A stretch of 44,684 nucleotides of DNA from JBQTIQ01 sp052387955 (GTDB lineage: Bacteria > Actinomycetota > Acidimicrobiia > Acidimicrobiales > JACDCH01): contig JBQTIQ010000041.1 of assembly GCA_052387955.1 (NCBI GenBank), positions 1 through 44,684 of the forward strand. Reading direction: 5' to 3'. The notes under the pieces are model-generated. The model ran no database searches. It saw only the letters and a program-made list of their open reading frames with translations, and was not told where the DNA came from. Position numbers and translations under genes: made by a program. Numbering within the stretch: the first letter of the stretch is position 1; each line of letters begins with the position of its first letter. Shown in pieces: positions 37,508 through 44,684 of the stretch.

Positions 37508-37629
37508 CGGGCGCGCACCGGTCCCGGCCGCCGAGTCGCGGTGATGGTGATGATGCCAGGAACGTACCGCCCGGGGCGGCAGTGGCTCAGAGGCCCGGCC
37601 CGAGGCGGTAGCGCCGCTCAGGATGTGCG

Positions 37630-37765
37630 GCTAGATCTGCTCGGTCCCGAGAAGGCATGACGTTGTGACAAGTTTCGGGACCGAGCAAATGCCGGCCGGG
37701 CGAGCGCCAGCGAGCGGGACGGCGGTGGGGCGCGAGCGCGGCGAGCGGGGGCGCAGCCCCCAGGA
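37630..37765 (-). repeat. Dispersed composite repeat R3, copy c (full)
   Basis: The left module (37690-37765, minus) and right module (37630-37690) match copy a at 15507-15647. The right module holds a perfect 13-bp inverted repeat, TGCTCGGTCCCGA (37638-37650) and TCGGGACCGAGCA (37675-37687), around a 24-base loop containing TTGTGACA. It fills most of the 261-bp gap upstream of the MFS gene; the rest of that gap shows nothing recognisable. Confidence 0.88.
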
Positions 37766-37768
37766 AAC

Positions 37769-37945
37769 TCAGGCAGCCAGGTCGACCCGCACCACTTCGA
37801 GCACCTCGACCGGGCCCCCGAACCGTTCGGCGCCGGCCACCGAGGCCGCCCGTTCCGCGTCCAGAGCATCGTCGGCCTCGATCTCGAGGGCTGCGATCCG
37901 GCCCGACGGCAGGATGTCCATGATGCACAGGTATGTCTTCGTCAT
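37769..37945 (-). CDS. Small unknown protein, 58 residues
   Basis: ATG 37945 is preceded by GAGGGA nine bases upstream. The product begins MTKTYLCIMDILPSGRIAAL and ends VEVLEVVRVDLAA. GC-rich third positions and the Shine-Dalgarno support a real gene. It has an alternating strand-helix-strand look and resembles no family I can name; dimeric small alpha/beta proteins of the YCII/DUF type are a loose comparison. The R3 repeat starts 4 bp after its stop. It is divergent from the SDR gene. Confidence 0.6.
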   Translation of the reverse strand: MTKTYLCIMDILPSGRIAALEIEADDALDAERAASVAGAERFGGPVEVLEVVRVDLAA

Positions 37946-38008
37946 TGCCGGGTCTCCCTCGTGTCAGGGAGTCCATCGGCGCGCCGGCGGCCGACCTGAG
38001 GTGAACAG

Positions 38009-38037
38009 TTGTCCTCGCCGGCCATCGTGCTGATACT
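38009..38037 (+). promoter_or_regulatory. Candidate sigma-70-type promoter of the SDR gene
   Basis: TTGTCC (38009-38014), a 17-base spacer and GATACT (38032-38037) form a good housekeeping promoter, about 55 bases before a leader with GGAGG ahead of ATG 38100. Confidence 0.5.
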
Positions 38038-38099
38038 TCCCGACCACATGGCCCGGCCGGGCCGAGACTTCCCAACCAACGACCCAGCAGGAGGCCATC

Positions 38100-38843
38100 A
38101 TGACCGAGCAGCGGGTAGCCATCGTCACCGGCGGGACGCGGGGGATCGGTGCTGCCATCACCACCGCCCTGGCCCGTGACGGGGTGCACGTCGCCGCCGG
38201 GTACCACCGGGGCAAGGACGCCGCCGAGGTGCTCCGGGCGGCCCTGGCCGAGGAGGGCTTGTCGGTCTCCGTCCACGGCGGCAACGTCGGCGAGCCCGAG
38301 GACTGCCAGCGGGTGGTGAGAGAGGTCTTCGACGCCCACGGCCGCGTCGACCACCTCGTCAACAACGCCGGCATCACCGTGGACAAGACCGTGCGCCGGA
38401 TGACCCATGACGACTGGCACGCGGTGTTGCGGGTGAACCTCTCGGGCGCCTTCTACATGACCAAAGCGGTGCTCGACTACATGATCGACCAGGGTTTCGG
38501 CCGCATCGTCAACATCAGCTCGGTGATCGGCGAGAGCGGCAACATCGGTCAGGCCAACTACGCCGCCTCGAAGTCGGGGCTGTTCGGCCTGACCCGTTCG
38601 CTGGCCCGGGAGACCGCCCGCAAGGGCATAACGGTCAACTGCGTGACCCCCGGCTTCATCGCCACCGAGATGGTGGCGGCGGTGCCCGAGGAAGCCCTGG
38701 CCGCCGTGGTCAGGACGATCCCGGTCGGCCGACTGGGCGAAGCCGACGAGATCGCCCGGGCGGTGCGGTTCCTGGTCGATGACGCCGCCGGCTACATCAC
38801 CGGCTCGGTGCTGGCAGTCAACGGAGGCCTCGACATGTCATGA
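38100..38843 (+). CDS. SDR reductase, acetoacetyl-CoA reductase / 3-oxoacyl-ACP reductase type
   Basis: This short-chain dehydrogenase has 247 residues with cofactor motif TGGTRGIG (10-17), NNAG (88-91), the catalytic Ser in NISSVIG (S140/S141), Y154 and K158 in YAASK. The C-terminal end TGSVLAVNGGLDMS and the insert LSGAFYMTKAVLDYMIDQGF resemble PhaB-type acetoacetyl-CoA reductases more than FabG. NADPH reduction of a 3-oxoacyl thioester is the probable reaction. No polyhydroxyalkanoate synthase or thiolase is nearby, so the pathway is uncertain. AGGAGG precedes the ATG. Confidence 0.85.
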   Translation: MTEQRVAIVTGGTRGIGAAITTALARDGVHVAAGYHRGKDAAEVLRAALAEEGLSVSVHGGNVGEPEDCQRVVREVFDAHGRVDHLVNNAGITVDKTVRRMTHDDWHAVLRVNLSGAFYMTKAVLDYMIDQGFGRIVNISSVIGESGNIGQANYAASKSGLFGLTRSLARETARKGITVNCVTPGFIATEMVAAVPEEALAAVVRTIPVGRLGEADEIARAVRFLVDDAAGYITGSVLAVNGGLDMS

Positions 38844-38847
38844 CGGT

Positions 38848-38917
38848 GGCGTTCCCCGGCCACGCAGGCCGTGCGTGGCCGCGCCTGCGCTGGCGCTCCG
38901 GCGCTCGCATCGGTGGC
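38848..38917 (+). repeat. Dispersed repeat R2, copy c
   Basis: Closely similar to the copies at 14347 and 27622 (reverse). It starts 5 bp after the SDR stop and keeps the GGCCACG...CGTGGCC stem. Together with flanks it fills the 106-bp gap to the convergent operon. Confidence 0.85.
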
Positions 38918-38949
38918 GAGGACCGGACCAGTAGTCGGCGGCGCCTCGG

Positions 38950-39873
38950 TCACGTCGGGGCCGGCTTGAGGCAGCAGCGGAGCACGTCGCCTCGCATCAG
39001 CGGGCGGAGGTGGTCGGCCACCGGAGCGTCGGGCCGGAAGGACCGCACGTAGTAGCTGCCGGTGCCGACATCTGGCAGGCGGCGCTGCGCCAGCCATCTC
39101 GCCGCCCAGTCCCGGCGGAGGGCGTCGACGGCGCCCAGCCCCTCGAGGTCGACGGCGAGGAAAGCGCGGGCCGCGATGGCGCTGTAGAAGCGGGTGAACC
39201 ACTCCCACTGGCGCTCGTAGAGCGTCAGCCACCGATGGCCGGGTGGGACGAGCATCACCCCGAGCTGGGAGGCGGTGAGGCCGAAGCCACGGCTGAAGCT
39301 GATCGACAACAGCGCGCTGGGGAGGAGCGGCGTCAACGCCCGGGCCACCGAGTGGCGCTCGGCCGGTGCCAGCGTCGGGAACAGGTTGAGGTTCAGGAGT
39401 TGCACCGGCGACCGGTGGAGGAACTCGACCATGGGCCCGCTGAGATGGCCGTTGCGCACCGACGGGATGCACAGGCAGGCGAGGTCGCCGGGGGCGGCGG
39501 CATCGAAACGCACGGCGTCGTCGTGGGTGGCACCGACCAGGAACCCGTACCAGTCCCCCGGGTACAGGCGCACGGCGCCGCGGGCGGCGGTCGCCTCGAC
39601 CACATGGGCCATGAGGTCGACGTCGCTGCCGGCGGCGAAGAGGTGCCAGCCGCTCAGGTCCCACTCGCCCCCGGTCAGGGTCCCGAGACGGCCGGCCAAC
39701 GCCGGCGCGAACACCTCGTGGAGCCACGCCCACCCGGTCGTGTAGTGCTCGGAAAGGTCCTGCGCGGTCAGCCCGGCGACGGCGTCCCGATAGGCGCCGG
39801 CGCCGGCGCCGTAGCCGACGGGCAGCAGGGGACGGAGCCCTTCGACGTCGTCGGGCGCGATGGCGCGGGCCAA
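38950..39873 (-). CDS. Aminotransferase-fold (PLP fold type I-like) protein lacking the PLP lysine
   Basis: The reading frame looks coding from about 39931; TTG 39873 is the first standard start inside it (307 residues). Segments correspond in order to class I/II aminotransferases: FAAGSDVDLMAHVVEATAAR, VRLYPGDWYGFLVGA, LCIPSVRNGHLSGPMVEFLH (in place of NPNNPTG), VQLLNLNLF, and SISFSRGFGLTASQLGVMLV where the family has SxSKxxGLxGxRxG. The lysine that binds PLP is Arg here, and the only lysine in the product is at its C-terminal end (CLKPAPT). So it is probably not a normal transaminase. An ATG at 40047 with a strong GGAGG exists in the same frame, but the sequence between has poor codon bias. 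Last gene of the operon. Confidence 0.6.
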   Translation of the reverse strand: MARAIAPDDVEGLRPLLPVGYGAGAGAYRDAVAGLTAQDLSEHYTTGWAWLHEVFAPALAGRLGTLTGGEWDLSGWHLFAAGSDVDLMAHVVEATAARGAVRLYPGDWYGFLVGATHDDAVRFDAAAPGDLACLCIPSVRNGHLSGPMVEFLHRSPVQLLNLNLFPTLAPAERHSVARALTPLLPSALLSISFSRGFGLTASQLGVMLVPPGHRWLTLYERQWEWFTRFYSAIAARAFLAVDLEGLGAVDALRRDWAARWLAQRRLPDVGTGSYYVRSFRPDAPVADHLRPLMRGDVLRCCLKPAPT

Positions 39874-40796
39874 GATACCGGCGTCGACGACCGGTTCGCA
39901 GGCGTGGTCGTCGGCGAGCTCAGACGGTGCAGCCGGCTGGTGTGGTCCTCCAGCGAGGCGTACACGGTCCCGTCGGGCAGCAGGTTCGACGACCGGGCCA
40001 GCCGGTGGCTCAACTCCCATTCCGGGGTTGGCTCGAAGTAGTGACATGCCTGTACCTCCTCGATGCGGCGGATGCGCGGCCCCCACGGGAGGACGGCGAC
40101 GACCCGGCCGAGCCCGCGAAGGGGGTCGGTCTCGACCCGATGTCGTCGCGCCCACTGGTTGGCCGGCGACGATGCGAACAGCGAACGGTCGCCGGCAACG
40201 TAGGTGTGCTTGAAGGTGAACTCCCGTACCCCGAGGGCAGCGAAGGCGTCGAGGTAGTGCCGGGCGCCGGCGGCGTCGGCCACCCCGGCCGCGTTCATCA
40301 CGCACGTCGCCCGCACCGGCAGGCCCGCGTCGGCCGCCATGGCCAGCACGGCGGCGGCGTCGGGTGCGGCCGCGCCCATCAGGGCTCGGTTGTCGGCGTC
40401 GTCGACGGCGTGACGTGACCAGCACAGGTAGGACAGGCCGGCGGCCTTCAGCTCGGCCGCCACCGCCGCGGTGAGGGGGGCGCCGCTGGTGAACACCGCG
40501 ATCTCGCCGAACACGGGGGCAGCCAGGCGCACGGCCCGGATGCACTCCGCCGGGCGGAGCAGCGGTTCGCCGCCGCCCGTCACCACCATCCGGGCGGCGC
40601 CCCGGGACCGCGCCCAGCGGAAATGGGCGGCGAGGGGAGCATCGGCCCATCCGGTGGGCTCGGCCGCCAGCGCCGACACCGACGACCGCGAGAAGCAGAA
40701 CGGGCATTCACACGGGCAGGCCATGCGCACCGGCAGCACCGAGCAGGTGAGGAACCGGCACCGGTGCCAACCGTTCCCGGGGGACGGGGGCAGCAT
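39768..40796 (-). CDS. Radical SAM enzyme
   Basis: The 342-residue open frame begins MLPPSPGNGWHRCRFLTCSV and has the [4Fe-4S] cluster motif CxxxCxxC (C27, C31, C34 in CPCECPFCFSR) and the SAM-binding GGGEP (74-78). Alternating beta/alpha segments follow (IAVFTSGAPLTAAVAAELKA, LPVRATCVMNAAGVADAAGA). Such enzymes generate a 5'-deoxyadenosyl radical for difficult C-H, methylation or rearrangement chemistry; the substrate is unknown. The start shares one base with the stop of the ligase gene (TGATG). Codon bias holds only to about 39931 (ending LEDHTSRLHRL); beyond that the frame overlaps the next gene and looks non-coding, so the true C-terminus is uncertain. Confidence 0.8.
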   Translation of the reverse strand: MLPPSPGNGWHRCRFLTCSVLPVRMACPCECPFCFSRSSVSALAAEPTGWADAPLAAHFRWARSRGAARMVVTGGGEPLLRPAECIRAVRLAAPVFGEIAVFTSGAPLTAAVAAELKAAGLSYLCWSRHAVDDADNRALMGAAAPDAAAVLAMAADAGLPVRATCVMNAAGVADAAGARHYLDAFAALGVREFTFKHTYVAGDRSLFASSPANQWARRHRVETDPLRGLGRVVAVLPWGPRIRRIEEVQACHYFEPTPEWELSHRLARSSNLLPDGTVYASLEDHTSRLHRLSSPTTTPANRSSTPVSWPAPSRPTTSKGSVPCCPSATAPAPAPIGTPSPG

Positions 40797-42154
40797 CACT
40801 CCTCGGTCCGGAAGGGGACGACCTTGCCGGCCTCGGTGAGCGGGCCGACGGTGACCGGTACCGGCCCGAGGGCCGTGCGCACCGCCTCGGTGACCAGCGC
40901 GGCGACGCCGGCGGTCGGCGCGCCCTCGGCTTCGACGTCCACCTCGACCGAGCCGTCGGCCCGCTGGCGCACGGCCCAGCGCCGCAGCGGGAGGCCGGAG
41001 AAGAGCAGGGTGATGTCGATCGAGTTGACGGCGGTGCCGCCAGCCGCCCGGAGCGTGACCGAAGCCCGGCCGACAAGGTCGTGCAGGACGGGCCGTTCCC
41101 CGTCCCAGGCCAGCACGGCGGTATCGCTGGTGCGGTAGCGGACCAACGGGAGGAACGGGTTGATGCCACCGGTCAGGGCCACCGTCCCAGCTGTCCCCGG
41201 CGGGCACGGCAAACCGTCGTCGTCGACCGTCTCGACGTAGAGGCGGGGCTGCAGCACGGCCATGCCGGCGCCGCCGGGACGGGAGGCGGCGACCGGGCCC
41301 GACTCGGTCAGGGAGTACACGTCCACGACCGGGCACCCGAACCGGTCGGTCAGCAACCGCCGGCTGGTGGTCGTGAGGTGGGCGGCGGTGGAGATCAGCA
41401 CCGCCGGGTGCAGTTCGATGTCGAGGTCGGCCAGCTGGCCGAACGCCACCGGGTCGCCGGTGATCACCCGGGGGTCGTGGCGTTGCAGGAACCGCTCGCG
41501 GTCGCCGGGGGCACGCCAGCCAGTCGGCTCGAGGTTGACCTTGGCGGTGGCGCACCCCAGCACCGATGACCACGACGGCACTACGAAGCCGCCGTGGCCC
41601 TGGGCGAACACCGTGACCCAGTCGGCCCGGTCGGGGCGGAAGGCCGCGTCGACCCCGTGCCACCGGGCCGCTTCCAGCAGCAGCGGGTAGTACGACGCCA
41701 CCGCCTCCGGGTGGGTCGGGACGACCACCGGGGTCCCGCCGGTCCCCGAGGTGGGGAACCAGATGAGATCGCCGAGGTCGGCGTCGTCGGGCACCAGGTC
41801 CCACCACGCCCGGGCGAGGTCGTGGCGCGAGGTGGTGAACGCGGTGCCGAGAGCCGCTGCGGCGGACCGGTACCGGGGCACGACCGAGACGGCGTGGTCG
41901 ACGAAGGGCGCGACCCAGGCCGGGGGCTGCTGTGGTGGCCACCGGGGTGGGTCGGTGACCACCATCGCCGCCAGTGTCTCGACCCGGCGCCGGCCGGCGG
42001 CGTCGAGACGGTCACCGGTGTGGTGGTCCCACCGCGGCGCATCGACCGCCTCCAGCAGGCCCTGCAGCGCCCGGCGGCCGGCCTCGGAGAGGAGGGGGTG
42101 GCGTTCCTCGCTCGTCAGCACGCCCGTGCCCATCGGTGAGAACCGCGACGCCAC
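40796..42154 (-). CDS. Adenylate-forming enzyme, PaaK/CapK-like (ANL superfamily)
   Basis: The 452-residue product has an ATP-binding loop PTSGTGGTP (134-142), VYSLTESGP (A5-like, 279-287), LVRYRTSDTAVL (A7-like, 338-349; the usual Gly of YxTGD is Ser) and a C-terminal catalytic lysine in LTEAGKVVPF (K444). Overall layout, including the short C-terminal domain, resembles phenylacetate-CoA ligase and CapK-like proteins. It would activate a carboxylate as the acyl-adenylate and pass it to CoA, a carrier or an amine. The position between a helical protein gene (2 bp) and the radical SAM gene (1-base overlap) argues for a shared pathway. Substrate unknown. Confidence 0.8.
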   Translation of the reverse strand: MASRFSPMGTGVLTSEERHPLLSEAGRRALQGLLEAVDAPRWDHHTGDRLDAAGRRRVETLAAMVVTDPPRWPPQQPPAWVAPFVDHAVSVVPRYRSAAAALGTAFTTSRHDLARAWWDLVPDDADLGDLIWFPTSGTGGTPVVVPTHPEAVASYYPLLLEAARWHGVDAAFRPDRADWVTVFAQGHGGFVVPSWSSVLGCATAKVNLEPTGWRAPGDRERFLQRHDPRVITGDPVAFGQLADLDIELHPAVLISTAAHLTTTSRRLLTDRFGCPVVDVYSLTESGPVAASRPGGAGMAVLQPRLYVETVDDDGLPCPPGTAGTVALTGGINPFLPLVRYRTSDTAVLAWDGERPVLHDLVGRASVTLRAAGGTAVNSIDITLLFSGLPLRRWAVRQRADGSVEVDVEAEGAPTAGVAALVTEAVRTALGPVPVTVGPLTEAGKVVPFRTEE

Positions 42155-42156
42155 CG

Positions 42157-42753
42157 CTACTCCCTCGACGCCCGGGCCGCAGCCTCTTGCGCCCGTCGGC
42201 GGGCGAGTGCGTCGCGGACCTCACGGGAACGCTCCTCGGCTGCCCGGGCCTCGGCCTCGACCCGCGAGCGATGGGCCGAGTCGAGGGTGGCCAACCGGTC
42301 GGCGGCCTGGGCGACAGACTCGCCTGCGGGTACCAGCCCAGCCGCCCGCAACAACAGCCGGCACAGCTCCTCGCGCCGGTCGGGATCGTTCACCAGCCGT
42401 TGGGCCCGGACCAGGGCCGCCGTCTCGTGCAGGTCGTTGGCCAGGAAGCCGAGCAGCCGGGCCCCGAGCCGCTCCCGCAGCGCCGGCGCCGCCGCCAACC
42501 ATCCCGTCACCAGGCATGCCTGCAGCCAGTTCTCGCCGGCCTCGTCGGCCTCCCGGGGGGCGAGCGCCTCCTCCCAGACGTCGGGCAGCTCGCCGCCGAG
42601 CCCGCGAACGACGTCTCCCAGCACCGCCGCCACCGAGACCACGCCCCGGGAGCCGACCCGCGGCGGCGCCAGAAAATCGGCAGGGCAGGAGGCGAGCCGG
42701 TTCACGAGCTCCGCCACCGTCGGGCCGGGGACCACGGCGCTCGTCGATGCCAT
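42157..42753 (-). CDS. Helical protein of unknown function
   Basis: The 198-residue product begins MASTSAVVPGPTVAELVNRL. Most of it is predicted helical: VVSVAAVLGDVVRGLGGELP, NWLQACLVTGWLAAAPALRE, ELCRLLLRAAGLVPAGES. It ends in a highly charged Arg/Glu/Ala coiled coil (RSRVEAEARAAEERSREVRD). No family is recognised. It starts within the stop of the vWA gene (TGATG) and ends 2 bp before the ligase gene, so it belongs to the operon. It may be an adaptor for the metallopeptidase-vWA protein. Confidence 0.7.
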   Translation of the reverse strand: MASTSAVVPGPTVAELVNRLASCPADFLAPPRVGSRGVVSVAAVLGDVVRGLGGELPDVWEEALAPREADEAGENWLQACLVTGWLAAAPALRERLGARLLGFLANDLHETAALVRAQRLVNDPDRREELCRLLLRAAGLVPAGESVAQAADRLATLDSAHRSRVEAEARAAEERSREVRDALARRRAQEAAARASRE

Positions 42754-44505
42754 CAGGCCCCGGCTCCGTAGGTCCGCCGCGAGAAGCGCCGGGCGAAGGC
42801 GACCAACTGCTCCCAGCCGGCGATCTCCTCGATGTCCCACCCGATGGAGCGGGCCAGGGCGAGGCCGTCGTCGAGCCCGTCGGGGTGCCAGCCGAGGTTG
42901 AGCACCATGGTCCCGCCGCCTTTCGCCCGAGCCAGGGCGAGCCGGGCCAGCGCGGCGCCGTCGTCGCCTCGTTCGTCGTGGTCGAACATGGTGGTGACGC
43001 CGTCGTCGGAGATGACCAGGAGGTGTACCGGGCGGGCGTGGGCGGCCCGCTCGGCGTAGGTGTCGCGCAGGATGTGGACCGGAAAGGCGGTGGCCCCGCC
43101 GATGTAGCCGGTGACGATCCGCAGAACCCGCGTCGAGTCGGTGACGAAGCCGTCGGTGGATTCGAACTGGCGGGCCCCGCTCCACAGCGTGGCCTGGACC
43201 CTGCCGCCGGCGCGCAGGCACGAGCGGGCCACGATGGCGCCGGCGAGGGCCAGGAACGACAGCTGCTGCTGAGGATTGGCGATCGAGCCCGACGAATCGA
43301 TGTACAGGTCGAGGTCGAGCGGTTGGGGCCGGGGACGATCGTCCTCGGCGGTGCTGTAGGCCCGCTGCACGGTGGTCACGCCGGGCACGACAACCGGGCT
43401 GCGAAAGATCGAGTGGGGCCGTCGGCGAACGGCTGGCCGCCATCGACTGGCCCCAGGGCCGGTAGCCCTCGGGTACGAGGTCGCCGCGCTGGGGGGCAGG
43501 GGCGTGAGGGAACGGTACGAGGTGGCGCTGAGCCGCCTCCTTGTAATAGCGCACAGCGACCTCGTGATCGGTGAGGTCGAGCCCGAGTGCCCGCAACAGC
43601 TCGCCGTACTCGAACGGTTCGCGGTACTGGCCGCCGTCCCCGTTGGGATCACCGGTCGGCGCTGATGCTGGCCTCGGGCGGCCGGGATTGCCGGCCACGG
43701 CCTCGGACACTCGGGGGTCGACGGCGGGGTGCAGGGGCGGGCGCCGCTCGGCCGGTTCGAGATCGGTGAGACCGTCGGGCACCGTCGCGCCGACGGCACC
43801 GATGGCGTCGCCCCACCGCCCCAGCACCTTGCCGGCGTCGGTGGGCGCGACCAGGTAGGGCAGGCACAGCGCCGCGAACCCGGCGGCCCCCTCGATCCAG
43901 TCCGATCGGTAGGCCCGCACCAGCCGGCTCCCCAGGTGGGCGTCGCCTTCCATGCGGTCCGGTACCGGGCCGGGGACGAGATCGCCCGAGGACAGCGCCC
44001 ACAGGATCTCGTACATGCGCTGGTACAACACCCACAGCGGGCCCGCTCCGGTGGCGGCGGCGGGATCGGCCGCTCGCAGCCGGCGGTAGACCTCGTCCAT
44101 GCGCAGGCCCGATGTGCGTTGCAGGCGGTCGTTGATGTGGAGGTCGGCGTACAGGTTGGCCACGGCGGGGGCTGCGCCCTCGACGGTCGGCAGGGCCCAA
44201 CGCATGCGGGCCAGCATCCGGCCCTGGTCGGTGAGCGTGGCCGGGCACAGGATGTGGTGGCCGATCTCGTGGCCCAGCACCTCGAGGGCGAGGTCGTCGA
44301 GGCCGAGGGCCGCGACCTGTTCCAGGTCGATCACCACCAGCTGATCGGTGAGGCGGATCATGGCGAAGCTGCCCTCGATGCCGGCCCGTCGGGCCTCGTC
44401 GGAGGCCGTGCACAGCTGGGGGTCTCGCAGACGGGTGAACCGGCTCCACCGGGCCAGAGCGTCGGGCCACGCTTGTCGCCACCGCCGCAACAGTGCCCCG
44501 TTCAC
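42753..44505 (-). CDS. Putative metallopeptidase with C-terminal vWA domain; apparent frameshift near 43410-43435
   Basis: The first part (GTG 44505 to about 43430) has LEVLGHEIGHHILCP (zinc-peptidase HExxH at about 79-83) in a region like metallopeptidase/vWA proteins, then helices such as WVLYQRMYEILWALSSGD. The second part, in another frame, has a vWA domain with the MIDAS motif LDLDLYIDSSGSIAN, then VTGYIGGATAFPVHIL and VHLLVISDDGVTTMFDHDER. The first frame has coding bias up to about 43410 and the second from about 43435, so one polypeptide of about 584 residues is split by a +1 shift. The first frame has no stop before 42157 and would otherwise read into the next gene. Such proteins usually pair with a MoxR-type AAA ATPase. 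Sequence error, programmed shift and decay are all possible. Confidence 0.65.
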
Positions 44506-44684
44506 CGTGCCGTCGGCTCGATCACGAGGACGTGGTAGGTCGACGCCGTCGTGGCGGCGACGATGTCGCCGGCCCCGACAACGGCCGTGGGCCGCACGCC
44601 CTCGGGCCCCCTGCCCGCGGGCGCGGCCCCGGACGTGATCGGCCCCGGCGTGGCCCGGGGCAGGGTGGCCCCGAAGCCGTCGGC
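44502..44684 (-). CDS. Unknown protein, C-terminal end only
   Basis: The minus-strand frame, open from the window edge, encodes 60 residues ending VAATTASTYHVLVIEPTAR. The TGA overlaps the GTG start of the metallopeptidase-vWA gene (GTGA). The fragment is Gly/Ala/Pro-rich and not recognised. Whether a MoxR-type ATPase lies upstream is unknown. Confidence 0.6.
   Translation of the reverse strand, partial: ADGFGATLPRATPGPITSGAAPAGRGPEGVRPTAVVGAGDIVAATTASTYHVLVIEPTAR

Noticed and set aside
38844..38949. A precursor peptide gene for the radical SAM enzyme
   Set aside because: The gap is mostly repeat R2; the open frame there is the repeat read through and has no leader-core pattern.
40030..40060. 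ATG 40047 with GGAGG as the sure start of the aminotransferase-like gene
   Set aside because: The following 110 bases in that frame have A/T-rich third positions unlike real genes here; the GGAGG arises from Glu-Glu-Val codons of the radical SAM frame.

Overview
The window is very GC-rich chromosomal DNA with third codon positions nearly all G or C, few intergenic gaps, and many start/stop overlaps (TTGA, GTGA, ATGA, TGATG). Coenzyme F420 genes, DUF3499, DUF5719, a long-form HPF beside SecA, a SigE-family sigma factor and the order manB / Trm112-like / PGI-PMI / ahcY / comF / hpf / secA / prfB / ftsE / ftsX all point to an actinobacterium. My best guess is the class Acidimicrobiia; the class is inference. 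Much of the order resembles, in rearranged form, the secA1-HPF-comF-lpqB-mtrBA-sahH-manB-DUF3499-fbiAB neighbourhood of Mycobacterium tuberculosis.

Layout. (1) Positions 1-862 hold the end of an IS256-family element. (2) 902-5622 (minus) is a tightly packed operon: a family-4 glycosyltransferase, two GDP-6-deoxyhexose genes (rmd-like, gmd), cofD and cofE. (3) 5861-6331 (minus) is a small unknown gene with a clear intrinsic terminator. (4) 6477-12064 (plus) holds a giant GT2/membrane protein, a translationally coupled DUF5719 secreted protein and a membrane-anchored thioredoxin-like protein. (5) ftsH lies on the minus strand. (6) 14476-24397 (plus) carries DUF3499, a CPBP protease, a small zinc-ribbon protein, a PTPS-related membrane protein, a GtrA-GT2 fusion, manB, Trm112-like, PGI/PMI and ahcY. 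(7) 24555-27552 (minus) is a sigma factor operon with two paralogous Gmad2-domain proteins. (8) 27727-35554 (plus) holds comF, hpf, a NarL-type response regulator, secA, prfB and ftsEX. (9) 35532-37945 (minus) holds an unknown protein, an MFS transporter and a 58-residue protein; an SDR reductase follows on the plus strand at 38100-38843. (10) 38950-44684 (minus) is the least ordinary part: a compact operon with a metallopeptidase-vWA protein, a helical protein, an adenylate-forming enzyme, a radical SAM enzyme and an aminotransferase-fold protein whose expected PLP lysine is an arginine.

Gene cooperation. manB and PGI/PMI feed mannose-phosphate toward GDP-mannose, which gmd and the rmd-like reductase would turn into a GDP-6-deoxyhexose. 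The glycosyltransferases, GtrA fusion and large membrane proteins would use such sugars to build envelope glycans. cofD and cofE make F420. SecA, FtsH and FtsEX serve protein export, membrane quality control and division.

Four families of short non-coding repeats run through the intergenic spaces. One (R1) sits in frame inside the MFS transporter gene, and another (R3) appears to have left a remnant in the 3' end of the GtrA-GT2 gene. Two genes of the 38950-44684 operon contain abrupt reading-frame switches that must be resolved before the operon is interpreted. I saw no tRNA, rRNA or CRISPR array.
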